From NCBI RefSeq assembly GCF_013032505.1, contig NZ_WQCG01000002.1, positions 806,001 through 870,000 of the forward strand: 64,000 nt of DNA. Reading direction: 5' to 3'. Positions 53,769 through 62,832 of this stretch are shown here, piece by piece. This stretch comes from Ruegeria atlantica. GTDB taxonomy: Bacteria; Pseudomonadota; Alphaproteobacteria; Rhodobacterales; Rhodobacteraceae. The translations under genes and the position numbers were made by a program. The notes beneath the pieces were generated by a model. The model did not search any database and was not told where the DNA came from. It worked only from the letters and a program-made list of their open reading frames with translations. How positions within the stretch are numbered: position 1 is the first letter of the stretch; every line of letters starts with the position of its first letter.

Positions 53769-54755
53769 TTATCGCGGGCGGTCTGGTTCATGAGGAAGGC
53801 GCGGCAACAGGGTTTCTATTTCGTTCATTGTTGCAGCCGGTAAAGCACCGAAGATCAGCGCTCCTGCAATACCTTCGATTTGGTCTACTGTACGCGCACC
53901 CGGGATCGGAACGTAGTTTTCAGATTGGCCCCATATCCACCCGAGAGCCCCCTGTACGAGTGTTCGCCCATCCGAGGTCAGCAAATCGCGAACCGCATCG
54001 AGTTTCCGGAGGAAATCAGGATTTGCGCCTCCTTCCTTGAAGTATTCCATCCAATCTTCGCCGGATGCACGCACGTCATCCGATGCCATGACAGTGTTCT
54101 GATCGTACTTACCGGAAAGCAGACCCATCGCGAGTGGTGAACGGATAAGGGACAACAGCCCGTTGTCTTGCACCACTTTCTGCATTCGGGGCGCATCAAA
54201 AAACACGTTCATCACATACTCGACTGCCTTGAAGTTATGACGCGCTGAAACGGCCGACACGCTTTTGGAATAGTCGGTACTCCAGCCGAAGGCGCGCAGT
54301 TTTCCGGAATCTCTCAAGCGGTCCAGTTCATCAAACAAGGCTTCAGCATTGCCAATGGGCATGTCGTTCACGTGCAGCAGCAAAAGATCGATCCGATCCC
54401 GGCCCAGCCGAGACAAGCACCCTTCAACGGCAGGACCTACTTGATCGGAAGTGAAGGGTTCGAATGAGATCTGCCTGCTTGCCTCATCAATCCCGACACC
54501 GATCTTTGTAACGACCAAAGCATCGGGTCGACCCTTCAACGCCTTACCCAACAGCCGTTCTGAATGCCCTGCCCCGTAAGCCGCAGCGGTGTCGAACAGA
54601 TTGATCCCACCATCCAAGGCAGCATGGATCGTCCGAATGGAAACGTCGTCATCTGAACGAGTATAGCCCAGCGATTGTTCGCCCCAGTACATTTTGCCGC
54701 CGATTGGCCAGCATCCCATTCCAAGTGGCGAGATTTCATTTTTGAGAAACTTCAT
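53769..54755 (-). CDS. Aldo/keto reductase
   Basis: A 328-residue NADPH-dependent reductase of the AKR superfamily. The catalytic tetrad is visible: Asp and Tyr in DGGINLFDTAAAYGAGHSE, Lys in ALVVTKIG and His in DLLLLHVNDMP. The cofactor-binding end is VPIPGARTVDQIEG. It would reduce aldehydes or ketones; the substrate is not evident. It is divergent from a LysR gene 80 bases away, its probable regulator. The 116 bases between its end and the AraC gene hold no gene. Confidence 0.88.
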   Translation of the reverse strand: MKFLKNEISPLGMGCWPIGGKMYWGEQSLGYTRSDDDVSIRTIHAALDGGINLFDTAAAYGAGHSERLLGKALKGRPDALVVTKIGVGIDEASRQISFEPFTSDQVGPAVEGCLSRLGRDRIDLLLLHVNDMPIGNAEALFDELDRLRDSGKLRAFGWSTDYSKSVSAVSARHNFKAVEYVMNVFFDAPRMQKVVQDNGLLSLIRSPLAMGLLSGKYDQNTVMASDDVRASGEDWMEYFKEGGANPDFLRKLDAVRDLLTSDGRTLVQGALGWIWGQSENYVPIPGARTVDQIEGIAGALIFGALPAATMNEIETLLPRLPHEPDRPR

Positions 54756-54835
54756 CTACGGGCCTCCTATGTGCCCCCTTAGAAAAACGCCATCTCAATC
54801 TTTTCATCAACAACACAAAATGTAAGCATCGTTTC

Positions 54836-55663
54836 ATGAATGAACGTGACGTTGACTGGGATAACCTGCGGCTTTTCCTTGCCGTTGCCAGAACAGGTGG
54901 GCTTGGGCCGGCTGCAGAACAGACCGGTAAAAGCGCACCGACGCTGGGTCGGCGTATGATCGAGCTTGAGCGCAGTCTCGGGATGGAATTGTTTCGGCGC
55001 AAACCGCGAGGCTATGACCTGACTGAAGATGGTCAACTGTTGTTTGAAAAGGTCGCAAGCATTGAGACCCGTGTCTTACCTATCACTGAAAACCGCCTCG
55101 CGACTGCGCCACCATTGGTTAAGATTTCGGCTGGGACCTGGGTTACCAAAGTGTTGATGGGCGCCGTTGGAAAACTCTACGGATCAGCACCGGTACGGCT
55201 GCGGTTCATTTCCTCGGAACACGTGCTGAAAATTGGGCACCGGGAGGCGGCGATTGGCATTCGAAATCATCGGCCTGAAGAGATCGGTCTGGCAGGCCGC
55301 AAAATCGGGCGCGTTCGGTTTGCTGTCTACGCAGTAGACGAGAGTGTTTCGACCTGGGCGCGGGTCGTGTCCAAAACACCTTCTGCAAATTGGGTAAGCG
55401 AAAATTCGCAAGATGACGATGCCATTGAAGTGACCGCTCCGCAGAACGCTCTTGATCTTGCACATGCGGGAATGGCTCGGGTGGTTTTACCAACGTTCAT
55501 CGGCAACGCTCAGAGCATGCTAAAGCGAGTATCGCCTCTGATAGAAGATCTGGAACATGATCAGTGGCTTGTGTCCCACCACGAAGACCGATTTCTGCCA
55601 GAGGTACGACACATCATCGATCGCACTTACGCGATATTGTCGGAAGCCTGTGTAAAAGGGTGA
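54836..55663 (+). CDS. LysR-family transcriptional regulator (short)
   Basis: A 275-residue LysR protein starting MNERDVDWDNLRLFLAVART, with HTH GLGPAAEQTGKSAPTLGRRMIELERSLGMELF. It is about 20-25 residues shorter than most LysR proteins because the effector domain is compact, but no break is seen. It is divergent from the aldo/keto reductase gene and probably controls it. Confidence 0.82.
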   Translation: MNERDVDWDNLRLFLAVARTGGLGPAAEQTGKSAPTLGRRMIELERSLGMELFRRKPRGYDLTEDGQLLFEKVASIETRVLPITENRLATAPPLVKISAGTWVTKVLMGAVGKLYGSAPVRLRFISSEHVLKIGHREAAIGIRNHRPEEIGLAGRKIGRVRFAVYAVDESVSTWARVVSKTPSANWVSENSQDDDAIEVTAPQNALDLAHAGMARVVLPTFIGNAQSMLKRVSPLIEDLEHDQWLVSHHEDRFLPEVRHIIDRTYAILSEACVKG

Positions 55664-55989
55664 CAATGCGCCCGAAGGGGTGGCATCACATCAAGTCTAC
55701 GTTTTCGTTTTACTTCGTTTCGACCCTGAACTGCCCTTGGACAACGAGTGCCATCGCTACGGTGCGCCCCTTCGAAGAGGAGACATTCGTTGCGGCTGCT
55801 CGAACGTGGGCTGCAAGGTAGCGCTTCGGTTCTTATCCATACAGCACACCAACGACCCTTTAGAACGCGTTGACAACGGAATAGCGACACGACGCCTTAA
55901 GCGCTCCTGACCGTGGACATACCGGTCGCGTGGCAAGCGGCGTTTCGGGTCAGTGTTGTGACTGCAACCCCAGCAGGAACGCGGGAACC
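55664..55989. other. 326-base region without a recognised gene
   Basis: Overlapping short frames on both strands have no family resemblance or ribosome site. The region precedes an N-terminally truncated gene and may contain the scrambled remains of its 5' end, but none of the three plus-strand frames shows the missing domain start. Confidence 0.35.
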
Positions 55990-56655
55990 ATGTCAAATAT
56001 CTCGGCTTCCCGTTCTTCGTCCACTTCTTTTCCGTTCAGCCACGAGCATTTTGACCGCATTGGCGGAACCGAAGTGTTTGACGGGGCCGAGATCATCATG
56101 CAGGAGAACGGCCTCGACATACTAAAGCTGTCGCCGTTGATGCCCATGCCGACTGTCACGACGTCCTTTGATGACATCCATTATGTAGATCTTGGCAGTC
56201 AAATCGTCGAGCTACATAACCTTTCTGTGGCAGATGGTGTTGCGCCCACGGTTGCACGTGTCGCCGACAGCAATGTCGTGTTTTCCGTGGACATGTACAT
56301 GCGGCAGGAACTTTTTCCGCACGAGTTCAAGGAAGATACCAATTTCGTCGGATCAGGCATTGTTTTGAACACGCTGGTAGATTGGGATCCGGCCTATGCA
56401 ATCAACGGGCATTCAAACAGTAACAGCGTCGAAGCTCTCAGAGAAAACGCAGAGTTTTTGAATGAGCTGCAAGCGAAGGTAGAGGCCCGTTTTCAGGAGG
56501 CCTTTGCAAGCAGAGATGCGTCGGCACCCGTTGAACTACTCTTTACGATCCCCGATGAGATCGAAATGCCCAAGTACTCGGGTTGGAAAAACTACGACAC
56601 GGTTTTTCCCGGCTACGTCCGCCGAATGGCCCTTTCGGTTTTCAACGGCGGCTGA
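55990..56655 (+). pseudogene. N-terminally truncated metallo-beta-lactamase-fold protein
   Basis: The frame reads SHEHFDRIGGTEVFDGAEII from about residue 17, the start of a metallo-beta-lactamase metal motif but with Arg where the last His of HxHxDH is expected. It continues with IVELHNLSVADGVAPTVARV and SNVVFSVDMYM, matching the strand order of the fold's second half, and later INGHSNSNSVEALREN. The first about 80-100 residues of a normal protein are absent, and the first 15 residues (Ser-rich) look like random sequence. It is either a decayed gene or a non-catalytic derivative. The frame is open from 55930. Confidence 0.6.
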
Positions 56656-56671
56656 ATCGGGTTCCCTCGGT

Positions 56672-57571
56672 TCAGTTGGTTCGAGTGCCAGGGAAGTGAT
56701 CAACGAGGAAATCGATCAGAACCCGCACCCGCCGCGGCAGAAAGGTTGTTTCCGGGCGTAGAATGTAGATCCCGCCGCCGGCGTCTTGTTCAGAGCAATC
56801 AGTTAGCACCGGCACCAAATGACCGTTCTGCAAGTCTTGGGAGATGAGAAACTCTGGCAGCCAAGCAATGCCGCGCCCCGCGCGGCACGCTGCATGGAGA
56901 GCTTCCAGACTGTTGCAAATGAAGCCGGGACCCAGCCGTGCATGCCCATGTGGTGCTCGGGCAAACCCCCAATCCGTAAGGTGCCTCTCATGGCCCAGGC
57001 GCAGACATTTGTGCGTGGTAAGCTCTTCCGGTTGCCGAGGTGTGCCATGCTGTTCGAGGTAGACAGGTGCGGCACATGGCACCCGTCGATTGGTCATTAG
57101 TTTTCGCGAGACCAGGGATGAATCGCGTAAGACACCACTGCGGATCGCAAGGTCAAAACCCTCTCCGACCAAATCGACCAATTTGTCGGTCAACAACAAT
57201 TCGATCTCAACCTCCGGATATCGTTCCATGAATTCGATCGTAAAGGGAACGATATGCAGGCGGCCAAGAGCTGCAGCGCTTGTCACGCGGATTGTGCCAT
57301 GCAGCCTGTCGCCATCATCGGCAATATCCTCTTCCAGCGCCGTGAGGCGAGCCAGAAGACCCCGCGCTTCTTCCACATATCTTTGCCCTGCATCGGTCAA
57401 GGCCATGCGCCGGGTCGAGCGGACAAGAAGCGGCACCTTCAACCGCTGTTCCAACTGATGCACCCGTTTCCCCACAGCGGACGGCGTGTATCCCAACATT
57501 CTGGCGGCGGCTGAGAAACTGCCGTGATCAACAACGGCCAGAAGGATTTCTATTTCTGTCTTTTGCGTCAT
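56672..57571 (-). CDS. LysR-family transcriptional regulator
   Basis: A 299-residue LysR protein with HTH IEILLAVVDHGSFSAAARMLGYTPSAVGKRVHQLE and a normal effector domain. ATG 57571 is preferred over the TTG three codons upstream. It is divergent from an old-yellow-enzyme family gene with about 70 bases between the starts, an arrangement common for OYE-type reductases induced by electrophiles. Confidence 0.85.
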   Translation of the reverse strand: MTQKTEIEILLAVVDHGSFSAAARMLGYTPSAVGKRVHQLEQRLKVPLLVRSTRRMALTDAGQRYVEEARGLLARLTALEEDIADDGDRLHGTIRVTSAAALGRLHIVPFTIEFMERYPEVEIELLLTDKLVDLVGEGFDLAIRSGVLRDSSLVSRKLMTNRRVPCAAPVYLEQHGTPRQPEELTTHKCLRLGHERHLTDWGFARAPHGHARLGPGFICNSLEALHAACRAGRGIAWLPEFLISQDLQNGHLVPVLTDCSEQDAGGGIYILRPETTFLPRRVRVLIDFLVDHFPGTRTN

Positions 57572-57642
57572 CTGTTCCAAAATCTATCAAGAGATGATCC
57601 AAGTAGCCAACTTATCATGCAGAGTGATCCAAAGTATCTCAG

Positions 57643-58869
57643 GTGGAGGTAAAAACTCCAAGGAAAACTGCTTTGCACACAACTTCGAGCGCCTCCCTTT
57701 TCTCACCACTCACTTTGCCGAATGGGCGTGTATTGAAAAACCGGATCATCAAATCGGCGATGTCGGATTCGTTGGGGGATGGCCAGGGAAATCCAACTCC
57801 TTCGCAGATGCGGCTTTATGAACGCTGGGCCGAAGGGGGGCTTGCCGCATCGATCATCGGCGAGGTGCAGGGTGATCCGAGGTATCCCGAGAAACCAGGC
57901 AATCTGGTCCTGAATGAGGCAGCCGATGAAACAGCCTTTCGCAACCTTGCTCGGCGCGGGGCGACAAACGGAGCTCAATTGTGGCTACAGCTTGGGCATG
58001 CTGGGGCAATGGCTCATCTTCCGATCAGCCAACCCCGAGGGCCAAGCGCCATCGACTTTCCTGATTTCCGCAGCAAAGCCATGTCGATCGCCGAGATAAG
58101 GGCCGTCCCAGATAGTTTTGCCCGCACCGCGCTGCGTGCGGCGGAATTGGGATTTGGCGGCGTGCAAATTCATGCCGCACACGGCTTTCTCCTGAGCCAG
58201 TTTCTGTCGCCACTATTCAATCGTCGATCCGATGCTTATGGCGGTTCAATACAGGCGCGGATGCGGCTACTCATAGAAACGGTTGAAGCCGTTCGTGCGT
58301 CCGTCCCATCAGACTTTGTGGTAGCAATAAAGCTGAATGCAACCGATCAACTCGACGGTGGCCTAACGGAAGGCGACGCACTCGAAGTCGTTGCCGGACT
58401 TGAAGGCAAGGGTGTCGACCTTCTGGATATTAGCGGCGGGACCTATTTCCCCGGGGCACCCTCTAGCTCGGAACGCGCGACGACGGGTCCCTACTTTGTC
58501 GAGTTTGCACGCGCTGCGCGTCGACTGATTTCGGCTCCACTTATGGTCACCGGCGGTTTCAAACGCAAAGAGGAGGCTGAAGCTGTAGTCCAATCTGGGG
58601 ATGCGGATGTCGTGGGAATGGCACGGGGTTTTGTCCTTGATCCCTACATGCCGGCAAAATGGCAGGCAGGCAAAAGTGATCCTTCTTTCCCTCGCTTTGC
58701 CACCTTGCCTCCCGGAGGAATGACTGCTTGGTTCACCATGCGCATGACCGATCTCGGAGAAGATCGAGAGGATCAAGTGCACCGAGACATCGGTGAAGCT
58801 ATTAAAGAGTACGAGAAGCGCGATGAGTTGCGTGTTGCTCAGTGGAAGAAGAGATTTTCTGTTCCCTAG
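57643..58869 (+). CDS. NADH:flavin oxidoreductase, old yellow enzyme family
   Basis: An FMN-binding TIM-barrel reductase of about 398-408 residues. Family marks are SPLTLPNGRVLKNRIIKSAM, WLQLGHAGAMAH, the substrate-binding pair in IHAAHGFLLSQFLSPLFNRR followed by SDAYGGS, and the phosphate-binding GDADVVGMARGFVLDP. It lacks the C-terminal FeS/FAD module of 2,4-dienoyl-CoA reductases, so it is a single-domain ene-reductase-like enzyme. The start may be GTG 57643 or TTG 57673, the latter with AAGGA at suitable spacing. The divergent LysR gene is its probable regulator. Confidence 0.87.
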   Translation: MEVKTPRKTALHTTSSASLFSPLTLPNGRVLKNRIIKSAMSDSLGDGQGNPTPSQMRLYERWAEGGLAASIIGEVQGDPRYPEKPGNLVLNEAADETAFRNLARRGATNGAQLWLQLGHAGAMAHLPISQPRGPSAIDFPDFRSKAMSIAEIRAVPDSFARTALRAAELGFGGVQIHAAHGFLLSQFLSPLFNRRSDAYGGSIQARMRLLIETVEAVRASVPSDFVVAIKLNATDQLDGGLTEGDALEVVAGLEGKGVDLLDISGGTYFPGAPSSSERATTGPYFVEFARAARRLISAPLMVTGGFKRKEEAEAVVQSGDADVVGMARGFVLDPYMPAKWQAGKSDPSFPRFATLPPGGMTAWFTMRMTDLGEDREDQVHRDIGEAIKEYEKRDELRVAQWKKRFSVP

Positions 58870-59242
58870 GGTGTTCCAGCCCTGAAAGTGGAGTATTTCC
58901 CAAGTCGGTCATTGATCCAATCTGCAGCGAAACGGCCCATTGCGGTCATTCGAGAAGGTTTGAAGTTGCTACGCCCACAATCCGCACTGCCGAGATCCAC
59001 TGTATGAGCAAAACTAGAGACTGCTCGGACGGACACTACGCTGGACTAAGTCGCCCTTGGATTCGAAATAAGACCCTCAGTTTAAATACCCTCAAAAGAG
59101 GTGCTCAACTCTGGTCCACAAAACATCAAACTCGGTTCTTAGGTGGCCATTAGGCTGTGTCGCGCATCTCTTTGGGGGTCATCGATAGACCGTTTGACAC
59201 ATTTCATGCTATTTTGCTCCCGAAACAATAAACTGAGCCTGC
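58870..59242. other. 373-base region without a recognised gene
   Basis: A 103-codon frame (58842-59153) starts inside the preceding gene and has no recognisable features. No hairpin terminator stands out after the oxidoreductase stop. The last 80 bases should contain the cyclase promoter. Confidence 0.35.
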
Positions 59243-61477
59243 ATGGAAATTGATGTACGCACCTGGCTCGAAGATCTCGGGCTCGGCGAATATGCCGATG
59301 CCTTTGCGGAGAACTTTGTCGATGGGCACGTTCTTGCGCACATCACAGTAGAAGACCTTAAAGACATTGGAGTGACTGCCGTCGGCCACAGGCGGAAATT
59401 GCTAGAGGCGATTGCGAAAATCGACGAAACTGCAAACGAAAACGTGGCGAATGTGCAGGAGAATGCCGCGGCAAAGCCTGACACTCAACGATCCGGTGAG
59501 CGAAGACAAGTAACTGTTTTGTTTGCTGATATCTGTGGATTCACAAAGTTATCTTCTTCGATTGATTCCGAAGCGGTTCACAACCTTTTGTCTGCGTACT
59601 TTGAAGTTGCCGACGGCATAGTCAATAGCTTCGGAGGAACGGTTGATAAGCACGTGGGCGACAGCGTTATGGCTGTGTTTGGAGCACCGATTTCACATGG
59701 GAATGACGCTGAAAGGGCTGTCCGCGCAGCAATAGCGATCCAAGATGCGATGCCAGGTGTCTCAGAACAGGCTGGTCGGCCGCTGGAAACTCACATTGGT
59801 ATTGCTTGTGGCGAGGTTGTAGCAAGCGGCGTTGGTCCTGACAGCCACTATACAGTTATCGGAGAGTCGGTGAATTTAGCCGCCAGACTTACAGATGAGG
59901 CTTCCGCCGGGGAAATCCTGATATCAGAGTTGGTCCGTCAGTCCATAGAAGAGAAAATTGGCGCTAAAGAGGTGGGGGACGTTTCCGTCAAAGGCCTTTT
60001 GGAGCCTGTGCGAGTGCATTCAGTGCGAGGCAGCGGTGTCTCTCCCAACACGGAGCGCGCAAGTCCGTTTCTTGGCCGTGTAGCTGAAATCCAGCAATTC
60101 AAAAGTGCCCTGAAAGTCTGTAAGGAAGCCGAAAGAGGGCAGTTGATCCAAATTCGCGGCGATCCCGGAATCGGAAAGACCCGTCTAACAGATGAATACT
60201 GCCGCTTGGCCGCTGAAAACGGATATTCGTGTCATCGCGCCCTAATCCTTGATTTCGGTGTTGGTATTGGACAGGATCCGATCCGTTCATTGGTCTGTAG
60301 TCTGCTCGAATTACCAACAGAAGCTGATTTTGATGATCGGCGTGCGGCAGCCAAGAGCGCGATTGCGAACGGGTTTGTGACCGCAGAAAATGCGATCCAT
60401 CTCAACGACCTCCTGAACCTGCCGCGATCGCCAGAGGACCAGGCGCTTTACGACGCTATGGACAATCTAACGCGTAACACCGGTAAAGTAGATACTGTTG
60501 TTGCGCTTGTCCGGGCGCTCAGTAGGAAGCTTCCAAGACTAATCGTGTTCGAAGATATCCACTGGGCAGACAAGCTTGTCCTTAAACAAATTGCCTATTT
60601 GGGACTAGGTTCAATTGACGCGCCTGTCATGATTGTCCTTACTTCCAGGATTGAAGGCGACCCGATTGATCCGGCTTGGCGCGGCGCCCTAGCTGGCGCA
60701 CCCTTCATAGCCTTGGATCTGGGCCCTCTTAGCGAGGCTGACGCCATGGGAATGGCTGCCAACATTGTCGACATAGCCAACAAATTTGCTCGTTCTTGCG
60801 TAGAGCGGGCAGCGGGAAATCCATTGTTCCTAGAGCAGCTACTCAGAAGCGCGCATGAGGCAAACGACGTTCAAGTTCCGGGATCAGTTCAGAGCATTGT
60901 ACAAGCAAGACTTGACCGTCTACCAGCGATTGACAAATCGGCCATTCAAGCTGCTTCAGTTCTGGGACAAAGGTTTACGCTCGCTTCGTTGCGTCACTTG
61001 ATCAGCAATGACTCGTATGACAGTGCTAAATTGGTAAACCATCAACTTATCCGCGAGCAGGGTGACGGATATCTGTTTGCCCATGCGCTGGTCAGAGATG
61101 GTGTCTATGGCTCGCTGCTTCGAGCACGTCGAAATGAATTCCACCTCGCAGCCGCGGACTGGTTTGCAGACAAAGATCTTCCACTGCATGCCGAACATCT
61201 GGACTGCGCCGGGCACAAGGACGCGGCGCAGGCATACCTTCACGCCGCAGAAGCGCAACAGAAAGCACTACGGTTTGAAAGTGCACTGCGGCTGACTGAG
61301 CGCGGCCTTGCCGTTGCGGACAAGACAGAGATGTCCTTTGCTTTGTATTGCCTTCTGGGCGAATTGCTGCTGGAACTGAGTGAGCCTGAAAAGTCGATTG
61401 AAGCATATCGGGAATCTCTTTCTCGTCATTCGAACAATACGGAAAAATGCGTTGCATTGCTGAAGGCATGCGCATAA
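59243..61477 (+). CDS. SAM-domain class III adenylate/guanylate cyclase with AAA-type ATPase
   Basis: The 744 residues carry three parts. A SAM domain comes first (about 3-65: WLEDLGLGEYADAFAENF, VGHRRKLLEAIAKI). A class III cyclase catalytic domain follows (about 88-265: VTVLFADICGFTKLSS, with metal Asp, and GGTVDKHVGDSVMAVFGAP). Then comes a STAND/AAA ATPase (about 275 onward: LGRVAEIQ, Walker A RGDPGIGKTRL, LIVFEDIHWADKL). In this family a long TPR tail normally continues in the same frame. Here the frame closes right after the ATPase region, and the tail lies in the overlapping next frame. Cyclic nucleotide synthesis controlled by ATPase/TPR sensing is the family view; activity of the shortened form is uncertain. 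Confidence 0.82.
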   Translation: MEIDVRTWLEDLGLGEYADAFAENFVDGHVLAHITVEDLKDIGVTAVGHRRKLLEAIAKIDETANENVANVQENAAAKPDTQRSGERRQVTVLFADICGFTKLSSSIDSEAVHNLLSAYFEVADGIVNSFGGTVDKHVGDSVMAVFGAPISHGNDAERAVRAAIAIQDAMPGVSEQAGRPLETHIGIACGEVVASGVGPDSHYTVIGESVNLAARLTDEASAGEILISELVRQSIEEKIGAKEVGDVSVKGLLEPVRVHSVRGSGVSPNTERASPFLGRVAEIQQFKSALKVCKEAERGQLIQIRGDPGIGKTRLTDEYCRLAAENGYSCHRALILDFGVGIGQDPIRSLVCSLLELPTEADFDDRRAAAKSAIANGFVTAENAIHLNDLLNLPRSPEDQALYDAMDNLTRNTGKVDTVVALVRALSRKLPRLIVFEDIHWADKLVLKQIAYLGLGSIDAPVMIVLTSRIEGDPIDPAWRGALAGAPFIALDLGPLSEADAMGMAANIVDIANKFARSCVERAAGNPLFLEQLLRSAHEANDVQVPGSVQSIVQARLDRLPAIDKSAIQAASVLGQRFTLASLRHLISNDSYDSAKLVNHQLIREQGDGYLFAHALVRDGVYGSLLRARRNEFHLAAADWFADKDLPLHAEHLDCAGHKDAAQAYLHAAEAQQKALRFESALRLTERGLAVADKTEMSFALYCLLGELLLELSEPEKSIEAYRESLSRHSNNTEKCVALLKACA

Positions 61478-62544
61478 TCGACCACACCGACGAAGCACTC
61501 GACCTAGTGGCCCAAGCACAACCCATTGCTGAAGCCAATGATTTGCCCGAAGCTTTGATGCGACTGCATCATTTACGTGGAAACTTGCTGTTCCCGAAGG
61601 GCGATATCACTGGATGTGAAGCAGGGCATCGGCAAAGCATCGAATACGCAAGACAGATTGGTTCGACTGAGGGCGAAGCAAAAGGGCTCGGCGGTTTGGG
61701 TGACGCAGTCTACATGGCCGGGCGCATGCGCACATCTCATGACATGCTGTCACGCTGTGTAGAAATAAGTAGAGCCAATGGTTTCGGGCGGACCGAAGTG
61801 GCGAACGCGGCACAGGTCTGTCACACAAAGGTCTATATGCTCGAGCTCCATGAAGTGCTCGAACAATCTCACAAGGCAATGGATGCAGCTCGCCGCGTCG
61901 GACACGATCGTGCTGAAATGAACGCTGCTGCGGCAGCGCTCTTTGCAGCTGTTGAACTCAGCGACTGGTCATCGGTGGTTACGCTATGTGAGCACGTGAG
62001 GACTTTAGGCGAAAATCTCGGAGCAGCCAGACTCGTCCACGAGGCATTGTCGTTCAATAGCATCCACTTGAACGCAATCGGGCGGCACCAGGAAGCGCTT
62101 GAATCGATCAATCAGGCAATAGCTGGAGCTAGAAAACTGGGGATGTCTTTCGGTGGGCCACGAATGCTTGGTCACTTGGCTCGCGTCACTCAGGACAAAA
62201 CAGAGCAAGACCAAGCGATATCGGAAGCGGAAGAAATAATCGCCAACGGCTGTGTGGGGCACAATCAACCATTTTTCTACCGCGACGCTATTGAAGTTAT
62301 GTTGCAACGCAAAGAATGGGCGCAGGCCCAACGACATGCTGAATCTCTCGAGGCTTTTTTTGCGCAAGAAGACCTGCCGTGGTCGGAATTTTACGTAGCT
62401 AGAGCGCGTGCTCTTGCAGCATCGCATTCCGACCATAGAAGTGCGGAGACCCGCGACGTTCTGCAAGCAATTCGCAATGATGCCGTGGAATTTGGTCTAA
62501 AGTCATCGTTACCAACTATCGATCAAGCGTTGAATGAGTATTAG
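61447..62544 (+). CDS. TPR-repeat tail of the cyclase/ATPase, in a shifted frame
   Basis: A 365-residue all-helical protein of tetratricopeptide-like repeats, with segments such as EALMRLHHLRGNLLFPKGD, EALESINQAIAGARKLG and AEAQPIAEA-like helices. It is what is normally fused to the end of SAM/cyclase/AAA proteins. It overlaps the upstream frame by 31 bases: ...KCVALLKACA-stop in one frame runs against RCIAEGMRIID in the other, and a one-base shift rejoins the usual VAL-IAEGMRIID continuity. No ribosome site precedes its ATG. It may be the result of a frameshift mutation, a sequencing error, or a real coupled two-gene form. Confidence 0.7.
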   Translation: MRCIAEGMRIIDHTDEALDLVAQAQPIAEANDLPEALMRLHHLRGNLLFPKGDITGCEAGHRQSIEYARQIGSTEGEAKGLGGLGDAVYMAGRMRTSHDMLSRCVEISRANGFGRTEVANAAQVCHTKVYMLELHEVLEQSHKAMDAARRVGHDRAEMNAAAAALFAAVELSDWSSVVTLCEHVRTLGENLGAARLVHEALSFNSIHLNAIGRHQEALESINQAIAGARKLGMSFGGPRMLGHLARVTQDKTEQDQAISEAEEIIANGCVGHNQPFFYRDAIEVMLQRKEWAQAQRHAESLEAFFAQEDLPWSEFYVARARALAASHSDHRSAETRDVLQAIRNDAVEFGLKSSLPTIDQALNEY

Positions 62545-62832
62545 CATGCAGTTGCAAACCCGCTGATGCACCGCTCGTAGGGTCCGCTTCGGGCTCACTC
62601 CTGACCTTGCAGCAAGCGCGGCATCTTGTCGGCAGATCCGGATCACGAAGATAAGGACGGGCCAAACCAGCCATTCCCTTATCGCGCCGGTGTCGCACTG
62701 CAGCCCGTCATTTATGACATTCACTGCAACCGCGTATTCTGGACGCGTGTAAGTTCACACAATGGTTCCACGTGGTCGATCGGGAATTAAAAGTAGATTC
62801 CACTAGTTCAACTTCTCAGGTAATAGGTATTG

